Below the pieces are notes generated by a model. It worked only from the letters and a program-made list of their open reading frames with translations, searched no databases and was not told where the DNA came from. DNA of 31,166 nt from the NCBI GenBank assembly GCA_002337005.1, contig DDFD01000059.1, positions 1 through 31,166 of the forward strand, in the 5' to 3' direction. Within the stretch, counting starts at the first letter, position 1. Each line of letters begins with the position of its first letter. Below, piece after piece: positions 1 through 8,223 of the stretch. A program made the translations under genes and the position numbers. Source of the stretch: Flavobacteriales bacterium UBA1937 (GTDB lineage: Bacteria > Bacteroidota > Bacteroidia > Flavobacteriales > Weeksellaceae).

Positions 1-84
1 GTTCATACCACCTTTAATCCCAAATTGTTGAGAAAATACTAGTGAACTAGCCGCGATTGATAATCCTAAAAATAACTTTTTCAT
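1..84 (-). CDS. Outer-membrane beta-barrel protein, N-terminal fragment (cut by window edge)
   Basis: Only the first 28 codons are present; the gene runs off the left edge. The minus strand reads MKKLFLGLSIAASSL, then VFSQ, then QFGIKGGMN. That is a lipid-free signal peptide with likely cleavage after VFSQ, followed by the GIKGGMN-type first strand common in porin-family (OMP_b-brl_2/PorT-like) proteins of Bacteroidota. The predicted location is the outer membrane. The signal peptide resembles those of the three tandem genes at 20210-22024. The family assignment rests on very few residues. Confidence 0.6.
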   Translation of the reverse strand, partial: MKKLFLGLSIAASSLVFSQQFGIKGGMN

Positions 85-391
85 AATTTTAATTTTTTAA
101 TTTTCTTAATTGTTTTTTGTTCTTGTTTATCACAAATTGTTTTGCAAAGTTTCAATTTTTGTGATTTCGAACTGTTACAAGATTTTTTGTTTTTGTTTTA
201 AAATCTTAATTAATGATTTTTTATTAGATTTTATGCTACAAAGTTGCGCCTGCTCTTACCTTTTTTCTTTATATTATTTTTAAAAAATTTTATATGATTT
301 AAAAATTTGACCAATAAAAAAAGCTTGGTAACGGAAACCAAGCTCTCAATTTTTGTGCCAAAAAATAATTTTTTATCTGTTAAAAATTAGG
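85..391. other. AT-rich intergenic stretch
   Basis: No convincing ORF is visible. The stretch is very AT-rich and lies between the start of the minus-strand outer-membrane gene and the end of aroB. It should hold the promoter of the former, but no exact TAnnTTTG box was found on the minus strand. The only clear structure is the terminator hairpin at 322-344. Confidence 0.6.
315..344 (-). terminator. Rho-independent terminator of aroB
   Basis: The hairpin AGCTTGGT / ACCAAGCT has 8 perfect pairs and a 7-nt loop (322-344). On the minus strand it is followed by a run of seven T (315-321). It lies about 50 nt beyond the aroB stop. Confidence 0.8.
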
Positions 392-1435
392 CTATACATT
401 CAAATTTCTATAGAAATTTAGACTTTTTTCTATGTTTTCTGCGCTTACTTTATAATCATAATTACATTTGCCGATGCCTATCAATAAAGAAAAATTGATT
501 TTTCCATGATTGTTTTTCTTATCATTAATCATCAAATTAATGATTTCTTCATTTTTAAATTCTTCAATTGAAATATATGGATAGAATCTTCTAATGTTTT
601 TGATAATTTCTGTGGCTGTTTCTTCTTTAATTAAATTTTCCAAATGTGCCAGATGTGTCTCTGCAATCATCCCAAGTGCTACAGCTTCGCCATGCGGAAT
701 TATCTTGTCTGCTTTCAAGAAAAGACTTTCTACAGCATGTCCTATGGTATGCCCGAAGTTCAATATTTTTCTTAGATTTTCTTCTTTGAAATCTTTTACC
801 ACCACATTTTCCTTAATCATCATACTGTTTTCTATATGCGGAGCTACATTTTCTGCGGTTATCTCTTCTAATGCGATAAGGTCATTCCAATGATTTTCAC
901 AGGCGATTAACCCATGTTTTAACATTTCTGCAAAACCACTTCTTAATTCTACAAATGCTAAAGTTTCTAAAAATTTAGGATAAACGAGAATATTTTCGGC
1001 ATTGGCAAATGTTCCTACAATATTTTTTAAATATTGATGGTCTATGCCTGTTTTTCCGCCAATAGAGGCATCACACATTACCAAAAGTGTGGTAGGAATA
1101 TTTAGAAATTTAATGCCTCTTTTATAGGTAGATGCCACAAAACCTCCCATATCTGTAATTACACCACCTCCTAAATTAATTAAAAGTGATTTTCTATCTG
1201 CTTTGAATTCTGCTAAGATTTCCCAAAGCTGAGTTGCGGTAGCAATGGTTTTGGCATCTTCACCAGCTTCTATTTCTATAATTTCGAAAGGGATTTCGGT
1301 TTCCAGATTGGCTAGAAGTGTAGGTAAACAATATTCGTGGGTGTTTTCATCTACTAGAATAAAAATCTGACTGGGATTTTGTTCTGTAATATACTGGTTG
1401 AGAGCTGAAAAGTTTTTGTCTAGAATAGAAATCAT
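392..1435 (-). CDS. aroB: 3-dehydroquinate synthase AroB
   Basis: This cytoplasmic enzyme converts DAHP to 3-dehydroquinate, step 2 of the shikimate pathway, using NAD and a metal ion. The 347 aa match the usual family length. Visible signatures are the NAD-binding NLGGGVITDMGGF segment (about residues 87-99), the IPTTLLVMCDASIGGKTGID block that follows, GFAEMLKHGLI with the metal-ligand Glu, and LNFGHTIGHAVE with metal-ligand His. The ATG at 1435 is supported by a promoter about 17 nt upstream (1452-1479). The gene seems monocistronic, with its own promoter and terminator, and neighbours are unrelated. Confidence 0.96.
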   Translation of the reverse strand: MISILDKNFSALNQYITEQNPSQIFILVDENTHEYCLPTLLANLETEIPFEIIEIEAGEDAKTIATATQLWEILAEFKADRKSLLINLGGGVITDMGGFVASTYKRGIKFLNIPTTLLVMCDASIGGKTGIDHQYLKNIVGTFANAENILVYPKFLETLAFVELRSGFAEMLKHGLIACENHWNDLIALEEITAENVAPHIENSMMIKENVVVKDFKEENLRKILNFGHTIGHAVESLFLKADKIIPHGEAVALGMIAETHLAHLENLIKEETATEIIKNIRRFYPYISIEEFKNEEIINLMINDKKNNHGKINFSLLIGIGKCNYDYKVSAENIEKSLNFYRNLNV

Positions 1436-1451
1436 TTTTCTGAAATTTTGG

Positions 1452-1479
1452 CAAAATTAATAATAATAAAGCACACCAA
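1452..1479 (-). promoter_or_regulatory. Promoter of aroB
   Basis: The minus strand reads TTG (1479-1477), 17 bp, TAATTTTG (1459-1452), an exact TAnnTTTG -7 box with a -33 TTG at acceptable spacing. The predicted start near 1445-1449 gives a very short leader. The -33 triplet lies in the loop side of the upstream gene's terminator hairpin. Confidence 0.65.
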
Positions 1480-1492
1480 GTTTATGGTGTGC
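1471..1492 (-). terminator. Likely terminator of the TonB-dependent receptor gene
   Basis: The hairpin GCACACC / GGTGTGC has 7 perfect pairs and an 8-nt loop, followed on the minus strand by TTTATTATTATT. It begins about 28 nt after the receptor stop codon. The T tract is interrupted, so efficiency is uncertain. Confidence 0.6.
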
Positions 1493-1520
1493 AGTGATTT
1501 TTGTTATTGATTATAAAAAA

Positions 1521-3944
1521 TTAAAATTTGTAAGTAATCATAGTGTAAACTTGTCTTCCTGAGAATCCCATTTGTACAGGGTCAAAAATACCTCCAGATT
1601 CAGTATTTCCATCTGAAACATGGTTGTATTGAAGGGTAGGATATCTATTAAAGATATTTTTTCCTCCTAGTACCCAAGAGAATTTATTTGAAAACTCATA
1701 GCCAAATGATAAATCTGTGGTGATTCTAGCATCATAATCTTGATAATCTGTATCTCCACCGTAACCAATAAGTCTTATTTTATCAAATCTTACCAACTGT
1801 AAATTGGTGGTTAGTTTATTGAATTTGTAATTCAAATTTAGATTAATTTTAGATTTAGGAGCAGAAGCCAATATGAATGCTTTTTCTCTTTCGCTCAAGA
1901 AAATATTTTCTAAACCAGATAATGAAGGAGGTGTATTTATTTTTGTGATTTCCATATTATTGAAATTTCCAGCCAAAGTAGCAGTAAGTTTACCACTTCC
2001 AATATTTTCAGCATAAGTTAAAATAATATCAACACCTTTTGTTTTAGTATCTACTGCATTGGCAAAGAATTGCGCTTGTTCTACAGAAGAAGGAAGAGTA
2101 GGTATTTCTGCATTGGTAAAATAGCCAGAAAGAACTATTCTGTCTTTTACCTTTACATAATAACCATCTACAGTTGCGGTAAATTTACCTGTGTTGAAGG
2201 TGAACCCAGCACTTCCATTCACCGATTTTTCTTCATTAAGATTTTGGATTCCTGCAGTTTTTGCAAGAGCACTATCATTAGATCCTAATTGAATGGTTAC
2301 CAAATCTCCACCTTGGAAATTAGTGAATTGTAAACTGTAATATTTTTGAACTAAAGAAGGCGCTCTAAAACCTGTAGAAATAGAGCCTCTAAATGCAAAT
2401 TCTGGTGTAATAGCATATCTTGTTGCAAATTTTCCATTAAACGTACTTCCAAAATCACTGTAGTTTTCAAAACGAGCAGCTCCAGAAACCATCCAATTTT
2501 TGGTAACATCTAATTCTGTATCTAAATAAGCAGCAAAATTGGTTCTACTTTTTCCTAAATCCATAGAATACCCTGGGAAACCTTGCGAACCTCCAGGTCT
2601 TACGTTTCCTGTGTCAGGATTGGTAACATATAAACTGGTAGGTGTAGAAGCAGTTACTACATTTCTGTTAATATCATAAGAAGCGTAAGATGCTTCTTCT
2701 CCTTTATTAATATTAAATTTTTCGTATCTGAATTCTGAACCAAAAGCTACATTTAGTCCTTCTAAAAAGTTGTAACTTTTAGATGCATTAAAACCTGTAG
2801 TGTTTTGTAATAAAGAATGACCTCCTGCATCAAAAGATGTAGGGGATTTAGTTCCTAGAGTTGCATTAATAGTATGGGTAATGTCATAATGAAAATTATT
2901 GCTTCCTAGTGCATTATAGAAATCTACATCCCAGCCAGAAACTTTAAACTTTAGACCATTATTAAAGGTGAAATCTGTAATTTTTGTATCCTGAATTGGG
3001 TTAAAACCATTTGGATAAATAGATTTTATATTACCGTCTGCATCTGCGCTTCTTGTCCATGCATAAGCTTTGGTATTTCTGTAAGAAAACCCAGAGTTGT
3101 TATAGAATTTTACATTCTCTGAAAGAGGAATTTCTGTATTTAAAAATGCATACATATTTTTTGCAGCGGCGTCCCCGAAACGTTGTCTTGGTGCATCAAA
3201 TTTATCAGGATTAGCATTTCTTATGGCATAATCTTTATTTACAAAATCTAGCGTAAGATTCATAAATCCTCCTTTTTTACCAATTGTTAATCCTGTGTTG
3301 ATACCCAAATCTATAGTATTACCATCAAGTTTTTTATCAGAAACTACATCATTATTTCCTGGGCTTTTAAAAACATTTAGTCCATAAAAAGCAGTAGCTT
3401 CTGTTCCTTGTTTTCTATCATTAAGTATCACATTTATCACACCAGCAATAGCATCAGAACCATATTGTGCAGAAGCGCCATCTCGCAAAACTTCTATCTT
3501 TTTGATGGCAGCTACAGGAATAGTATTCATATCAGTACCTGTATTTCCTCTTCCTCTAGTCCCGAAAAGATTCACTAAAGAAGATTGGTGATATCTTTTT
3601 CCGTTAAGTAAAACTAAAGTTTGGTCTGGTCCTAACCCTCTCAAAGTAGCAGGATCTACGGCGTCTGCTCCATCAGAACCAGATTGTTTATTAGAATTAA
3701 ACGATGGTGCAGAGAATTGTAAAAGTTGGTTTATTTCTACTTGCCCTGTAGTTTGGCTTAATTGTTTTACCTCTATCACATCCACAGGAACTGCGGAGTT
3801 TACAACTGTTCTTTTTTTGTTTCTAGAACCTGTAAGAACTACATCGTCAATATTTTTTTCTGTTTTTATGGAATCTTTTTTTTGACCATATGTTATAAAA
3901 GCACTCAAAAAAAGTGCTGCAATCGTAATTTTCTTAATCTTCAT
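1521..3944 (-). CDS. TonB-dependent outer-membrane receptor
   Basis: This is a gated outer-membrane transporter for a large substrate such as a siderophore, cobalamin or glycan; the substrate cannot be told from the sequence. From the ATG at 3944 it is 807 aa. The order is a signal peptide (MKIKKITIAALFLSAF, cleavage near TYGQ), a DDVVLTGSRNK segment typical of the TonB-box/plug entry, a plug domain with LRGLGPDQTLVLLNGKR and GSDAIAGVINVIL, then a long barrel ending in an aromatic residue (ITYKF). No carboxypeptidase-like N-terminal domain is present and no susD neighbour is seen, which argues against a SusC-type glycan transporter. The open frame extends to 4010, but the upstream part has no signal character and the promoter box at 3971-3978 lies inside it, so 3944 is preferred. 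Confidence 0.9.
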   Translation of the reverse strand: MKIKKITIAALFLSAFITYGQKKDSIKTEKNIDDVVLTGSRNKKRTVVNSAVPVDVIEVKQLSQTTGQVEINQLLQFSAPSFNSNKQSGSDGADAVDPATLRGLGPDQTLVLLNGKRYHQSSLVNLFGTRGRGNTGTDMNTIPVAAIKKIEVLRDGASAQYGSDAIAGVINVILNDRKQGTEATAFYGLNVFKSPGNNDVVSDKKLDGNTIDLGINTGLTIGKKGGFMNLTLDFVNKDYAIRNANPDKFDAPRQRFGDAAAKNMYAFLNTEIPLSENVKFYNNSGFSYRNTKAYAWTRSADADGNIKSIYPNGFNPIQDTKITDFTFNNGLKFKVSGWDVDFYNALGSNNFHYDITHTINATLGTKSPTSFDAGGHSLLQNTTGFNASKSYNFLEGLNVAFGSEFRYEKFNINKGEEASYASYDINRNVVTASTPTSLYVTNPDTGNVRPGGSQGFPGYSMDLGKSRTNFAAYLDTELDVTKNWMVSGAARFENYSDFGSTFNGKFATRYAITPEFAFRGSISTGFRAPSLVQKYYSLQFTNFQGGDLVTIQLGSNDSALAKTAGIQNLNEEKSVNGSAGFTFNTGKFTATVDGYYVKVKDRIVLSGYFTNAEIPTLPSSVEQAQFFANAVDTKTKGVDIILTYAENIGSGKLTATLAGNFNNMEITKINTPPSLSGLENIFLSEREKAFILASAPKSKINLNLNYKFNKLTTNLQLVRFDKIRLIGYGGDTDYQDYDARITTDLSFGYEFSNKFSWVLGGKNIFNRYPTLQYNHVSDGNTESGGIFDPVQMGFSGRQVYTMITYKF

Positions 3945-3970
3945 AAATTCATTTTTATTATTTAGTTTAA

Positions 3971-3978
3971 CAAAATTA
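3971..3978 (-). promoter_or_regulatory. -7 box for the TonB-dependent receptor
   Basis: TAATTTTG on the minus strand matches TAnnTTTG exactly, about 27 nt before the chosen ATG (3944). No good -33 TTG was found at normal spacing. Confidence 0.45.
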
Positions 3979-4134
3979 AAAAAATATTGAAAAATAACTA
4001 ATAAAATCATTTTTTTTTAATGTGTTTTGTGTTAAATTTTCTATAAAGTTGTTATTTAGATAAATGATTGAGTGCCTTTTTAAAAAATGATAAATCTTAT
4101 GTTAAATAGATTTTCAGTTTTGAACTACAATGAT

Positions 4135-4142
4135 TAAATTTG
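4135..4142 (+). promoter_or_regulatory. -7 box for proline dehydrogenase
   Basis: TAAATTTG is an exact TAnnTTTG match 17 nt before the ATG at 4160. No TTG is found at the normal -33 distance, so this is a partial match. It helps decide the start codon. Confidence 0.4.
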
Positions 4143-4159
4143 AACACCAAATATTTTAT

Positions 4160-5329
4160 ATGTCTATTTTTAACGATACTAAGATTGCATTTGCAGACAG
4201 AAGTACTGCTCAACTAGAAAAAGCAAAGTGGATGTTTACCGCTATTCAATATCCTAGCCTTACTAATTTTGGAATTGGAGCTCTTAATTTTACCATTAAG
4301 AATAATTTTCCGTTAGTAGAAGATATTGTAAAAAATACTTTATTCGAACAATTTTGTGGTGGCGAAACACGTGAACAAAGTATGAAAGTGGTGCAAAAAA
4401 TGTACACCCATCATATTGGAAGTATTTTTGATTACGCTATTGAAGGTAAAGAGGAGGAAGAAGCTTTTGACATTACTTGTAGAGAAATTAAAGAAAACAT
4501 CAATTTTGCAGTTGGTAATCCTGCTATCCCTTTTGTGGTTTTTAAACCTACAGGTTTCGGGAGATTAGATTTATACACCGAAGTAACTGCTGGTAAAGAA
4601 CTCACTAGTTCCGAAAAAGAAGAATGGCAAAGAGTGAGAACTCGTTACGAAGAAGTTTGTCAGTTAGCTTTTGAAAAAAATGTTATCCTAATGGTAGATG
4701 CAGAAGAAACTTGGATGCAAGGTGCTGTAGATGATTTAGTAAACGAAATGATGGAAAAATACAATCAACAAAAAGCCATCATCTGGAATACCATCCAAAT
4801 GTACAGAACGGGCAGAATAGAATATTTGAAAGCAGATTTAGAAAGAGCAATTTCTAAAAATTATTTCTTGGGCTACAAATTTGTTCGTGGAGCTTACATG
4901 GAAAAAGAAAGGGAAAGAGCCTCGCAAATGAATTATCCTGACCCAATACAACCAACCAAAGAAGCTACAGATGATAATTATAATGCAGCTATAGACTTTG
5001 TTATGGAAAATCTAACCAGAGTTTCTGCATTTTTTGGGACACATAATGAGAAATCTACAGAATTAGCTCTTGATAAGATGAAAGGGCTTGGTTTAGCTCA
5101 CGATGATGATAGATTGCACTTCGGGCAATTGTATGGGATGAGTGATAACATTACCTATTATCTTGGCGAAAACAAATACAATGCTTGCAAATATCTTCCT
5201 TATGGTCCAGTAAAAGACGTAGTTCCGTATCTTACCAGAAGAGCACAAGAAAATACTTCAGTGGCCGGACAAACAGGTAGAGAACTCTCACTTCTTAAGA
5301 AAGAATTGCAACGAAGAAAAGGGAATTAA
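4160..5329 (+). CDS. Proline dehydrogenase (monofunctional)
   Basis: This FAD enzyme oxidises proline to delta-1-pyrroline-5-carboxylate, the first step of proline catabolism. The 389 aa from the ATG at 4160 begin MSIFNDTKIAFADRS, the usual start for the Bacteroidota form. Visible family features include FGRLDLY, a barrel strand ILMVDAEETWMQ, the conserved KFVRGAYMEKERERA block, and a C-terminal LPYGPVKDVVPYLTRRAQEN, where the RR pair binds the substrate carboxylate in this family. No P5C dehydrogenase domain is fused, so it is not a bifunctional PutA. The frame is open from 4130, but an exact TAAATTTG box at 4135-4142 falls inside that extension, favouring 4160. A strong terminator follows. 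Confidence 0.93.
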   Translation: MSIFNDTKIAFADRSTAQLEKAKWMFTAIQYPSLTNFGIGALNFTIKNNFPLVEDIVKNTLFEQFCGGETREQSMKVVQKMYTHHIGSIFDYAIEGKEEEEAFDITCREIKENINFAVGNPAIPFVVFKPTGFGRLDLYTEVTAGKELTSSEKEEWQRVRTRYEEVCQLAFEKNVILMVDAEETWMQGAVDDLVNEMMEKYNQQKAIIWNTIQMYRTGRIEYLKADLERAISKNYFLGYKFVRGAYMEKERERASQMNYPDPIQPTKEATDDNYNAAIDFVMENLTRVSAFFGTHNEKSTELALDKMKGLGLAHDDDRLHFGQLYGMSDNITYYLGENKYNACKYLPYGPVKDVVPYLTRRAQENTSVAGQTGRELSLLKKELQRRKGN

Positions 5330-5347
5330 TTTATTCGATAAAATTAT

Positions 5348-5375
5348 AAACTTCAGAATTTTCTGAAGTTTTTTT
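5348..5375 (+). terminator. Rho-independent terminator of proline dehydrogenase
   Basis: The near-perfect hairpin AAACTTCAGAA / TTCTGAAGTTT is followed by a T run (5369-5375). It starts 18 nt after the stop codon. Confidence 0.85.
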
Positions 5376-5449
5376 AATTTCTTAATTAGTCTTTTGAGTG
5401 TCCTTAAATTTGTCATAATTGAAAAAACGATATTCTTTTTGCTGAGTGA

Positions 5450-5535
5450 AGCGCCTTTGCGAATCTTAAAAACGTATAGTAGTGAAATTATCTTTGCGCT
5501 CTTTGCGAAAATCTTTACGACATTGCGTGAAAAAA
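5450..5535. repeat. CTTTGCG-type interspersed repeat upstream of priA
   Basis: The segment contains CTTTGCG at 5455-5461, 5492-5498 and 5501-5507, CTTTACG at 5513-5519 and ATTGCG at 5522-5527, within otherwise AT-rich non-coding DNA. The composition and spaced heptamers look like a short interspersed intergenic element of Flavobacteriia. That family identification is from memory and was not checked by search. Confidence 0.5.
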
Positions 5536-5550
5536 ACAATCTAAAATCCT

Positions 5551-5558
5551 TATTTTTG
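5551..5558 (+). promoter_or_regulatory. -7 box for priA
   Basis: TATTTTTG is an exact TAnnTTTG match, 16 nt before the TTG start of priA. The nearest TTG (5523-5525) is 25 bp upstream, longer than usual. An in-frame TGA at 5557-5559 lies inside the box. Confidence 0.45.
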
Positions 5559-5574
5559 AAAATATTTTCAAAAT

Positions 5575-8013
5575 TTGACCTTCGCACAAGTTATTCTTCC
5601 ACTTAATTTAAAAGGAACTTTTACCTACAAAGTTTCAGAAGATTTATTGCCAAAATTAGCTTTAGGAATGCGCGTTCTCGTTCCTTTTGGTGGTAAAAAA
5701 ATCTACACAGGAATTGTAGCCGAAATTCACGAAAACGAACCAGAAACTTTTCTCCCAAAAGAAATTCATTCTATTTTAGATGCAGAAGCCATCGTTCCAG
5801 AAGCGCAACTTCAGTTTTGGAAATGGCTTTCGGAGTATTATCTCTGCAATATTGGTGAAATCTATCGTTTTGCATTCCCTAGTTCTTTGAAATTAGAAAG
5901 CGAAACTTACCTCAAAAGAAATCTCAATAAAGAAATAGATTGGGAAGTTCTAGATGCTAATGAAACCTATCTTTTGCAAGCTCTAGAAGTGAAAACGCTG
6001 GTCAGTTTATCAGAAATTGAAGCTTTTATTCCGAAAAAAGAAATCATCAAAACCATTAATACACTCATTGATGAACAATATATTTTGATTGATGAGCAGA
6101 TTTTTGAAAAATATAAAGCTAAGGAAGTTGCTTACCTCAAAATTGATGAAAAAATATTAGAAAATCTTTCCAAAATTCTTCAAAATTTAAATAAAGCCAA
6201 GAAACAAAAAGATTTATTTTTAACGATTTTACAGGCTCAACAAACAGATAATCAGACATTAAGAAAATCTCAGTTTTTCGAAGATGGTGTTTTTAATGCA
6301 TCGCATTTAAGAGGTTTGGTTGAGAAAAATTTGGTAATAGAATATCATCTTCAGAAAGACAGAATAGAAGCTTACGAAGGTGAAATAGAAGAAATAGAAG
6401 AGCTTTCTGAAACACAGAAAAAAGCTTTAGTAGAAATTAATGAAGGTTTCGAAGAGGGGAGAAATATATTGCTTCACGGTGTTACCAGCTCTGGAAAAAC
6501 TCATCTTTATCTTGAAAAAATTGAAGAAACAGTCGGTTTTGGCAAAAATGTTTTGTTTTTACTTCCCGAAATTGCACTGACTAAACAAATTACCCAAAGA
6601 TTAGAGAAAAAATACGGAAAAGAATTGGGTTTTTATCATCAGAAAATGTCTGATTTTGAAAAAGTGGAGGTTTGGAGGAAAATAAAGAGAAACGAAATTA
6701 AAATTCTTATTGCTACCAGAAGTTCACTGTTTCTTCCGTTTCAGAATTTAGGTTTAATTATTGTGGATGAAGAACACGATAACGCTTATAAACCCAAAGA
6801 AGTAAAACCTTATTTCAACGCGAAAGATGCAGCGCAAGTTTTGGCGAAATTTTATAAAGCCAAAGTGATTTTAGGTTCTGCTACGCCTTCGGTAGAGAGT
6901 TATTACGCTGCAAAAAATGATAGATTAAAATATGTTTTTTTGGGGGGAAGATTTGGAGATGTGGCACTTCCGAAATATGAGATTATCAATTTCAAAGAAG
7001 CACAAGAAACCAAAAAATCAGTTGGGCATTTTTCTGAATTTTTAATTGATAAAATTTCGGAAAATCTTCACAATAAAAAGCAAAGTATTATTCTACACAA
7101 CAGAAGAGGATATGCTAATGTGGTAGAATGCGAGACTTGTGGAAATGTTACCTATTGCAGCAATTGTGATGTGGTGATGACTTATCACAAGGCGACCAAT
7201 GAAATGAAATGCCACTACTGCGGACATAGAGCGCAAAAACCAAAATTCTGCCCAAAATGTCACAGCGAAAACCTAAACGAACGTGGAGTAGGAATAGAAC
7301 AAATAGAAGAAGAAACGCAGAAAATCTTTAAAGAAGCTAATGTAGAAAGAATGGATGTGGATAGTATGCGCAAGAAATTTGCCTACGAAAAACTCTACGA
7401 AAAAATAGAAAATGGAGAAGCCGAAATTATTGTAGGAACACAGATGATTTCCAAGGGTTTAGATTTTGATAATATAGAATTGGTAGCGATTCCAAAGGCT
7501 GATTCTCTGTTGTATGTTCAGGATTTTAGGGCAGAAGAACGTGCTTATCAATTGATTACACAAGTGTCTGGTCGAGCTGGCAGAATTTCGGGGAATGGTA
7601 AAATTTACATCCAAACGTATAATCCTTTTCATCCGCTTTTTGAGTTGATTAAAGAAGAAAATTCTGCTAAAATTTATGAACATTTTCTCAAAGAAAGAGA
7701 GCAGTTTCTGTATCCACCTTTTGTAAAATTGATTTTAATTGAAATAAAACACAGAAAAGAAGACAAAGTAAACCGAGCTTCGCAATTTTTGAGTTCTATT
7801 TTACAAAAATATTTGCCTTTGCAATGTATTTTAGGCCCCGAAAAAGCTCCGATTGGAAGAATAAATTTGCTGTATCAGTATCAAATTTTACTGAAACTTC
7901 CGCGTGGTAAAAAGTATCAGCAATACAAAGAAATGGTCTTAAAGTCATTTGAAGAATTCAATGAAATTACAGCCTACAAAAGCATAAAAATCGAAACATT
8001 TGTTGATGTTTAA
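5575..8013 (+). CDS. priA: Primosomal protein N' (replication restart helicase PriA)
   Basis: This 3'-5' superfamily-2 DNA helicase reloads the replisome at stalled forks. The 812 aa comprise an N-terminal DNA-binding domain (FAQVILPLNLKGTFTY start), Walker A GVTSSGKT (K308), DEEH box (398-401), and two helicase lobes split by a zinc-binding insert with all eight cysteines (519, 522, 528, 531, 546, 549, 559, 562). GTQMISKGLDF and QVSGRAGR follow in lobe 2. The start must be the TTG at 5575: an in-frame stop lies at 5557 and no ATG or GTG intervenes, while the family N-terminus begins right here. It sits alone between two terminated or unrelated genes. Confidence 0.96.
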   Translation: MTFAQVILPLNLKGTFTYKVSEDLLPKLALGMRVLVPFGGKKIYTGIVAEIHENEPETFLPKEIHSILDAEAIVPEAQLQFWKWLSEYYLCNIGEIYRFAFPSSLKLESETYLKRNLNKEIDWEVLDANETYLLQALEVKTLVSLSEIEAFIPKKEIIKTINTLIDEQYILIDEQIFEKYKAKEVAYLKIDEKILENLSKILQNLNKAKKQKDLFLTILQAQQTDNQTLRKSQFFEDGVFNASHLRGLVEKNLVIEYHLQKDRIEAYEGEIEEIEELSETQKKALVEINEGFEEGRNILLHGVTSSGKTHLYLEKIEETVGFGKNVLFLLPEIALTKQITQRLEKKYGKELGFYHQKMSDFEKVEVWRKIKRNEIKILIATRSSLFLPFQNLGLIIVDEEHDNAYKPKEVKPYFNAKDAAQVLAKFYKAKVILGSATPSVESYYAAKNDRLKYVFLGGRFGDVALPKYEIINFKEAQETKKSVGHFSEFLIDKISENLHNKKQSIILHNRRGYANVVECETCGNVTYCSNCDVVMTYHKATNEMKCHYCGHRAQKPKFCPKCHSENLNERGVGIEQIEEETQKIFKEANVERMDVDSMRKKFAYEKLYEKIENGEAEIIVGTQMISKGLDFDNIELVAIPKADSLLYVQDFRAEERAYQLITQVSGRAGRISGNGKIYIQTYNPFHPLFELIKEENSAKIYEHFLKEREQFLYPPFVKLILIEIKHRKEDKVNRASQFLSSILQKYLPLQCILGPEKAPIGRINLLYQYQILLKLPRGKKYQQYKEMVLKSFEEFNEITAYKSIKIETFVDV

Positions 8014-8223
8014 CAAATTTTAACTTATCTTGGGATAGTTTTAGCTATAGCTAAAGAAATAAAAGTGGCAATATTTGATAACTTTGCTTTATTAATTATT
8101 GAAAATAAGACTATTATAGAATCGAAATATACTCTTTAAATATTGAAAATGCAGATTGATAAAGCATTTTTAACCTTAATTTTTTTAATATTTATAATTT
8201 TTTAAAAGTAAATTACATAAGAA

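Noticed and set aside
594..893. Plus-strand open frame of 99 codons
   Set aside because: It lies entirely antisense to aroB and has no family features; a shadow frame.
5288..5587. Minus-strand open frame of 99 codons over the priA upstream region
   Set aside because: Lys/Leu-rich composition from AT-rich DNA; it covers the terminator and the CTTTGCG repeat and is not protein-like.
8040..8055. Perfect 16-nt palindrome TTTAGCTATAGCTAAA after priA
   Set aside because: Too short a stem and no T run on either strand; it could be a protein-binding site but nothing else supports it.
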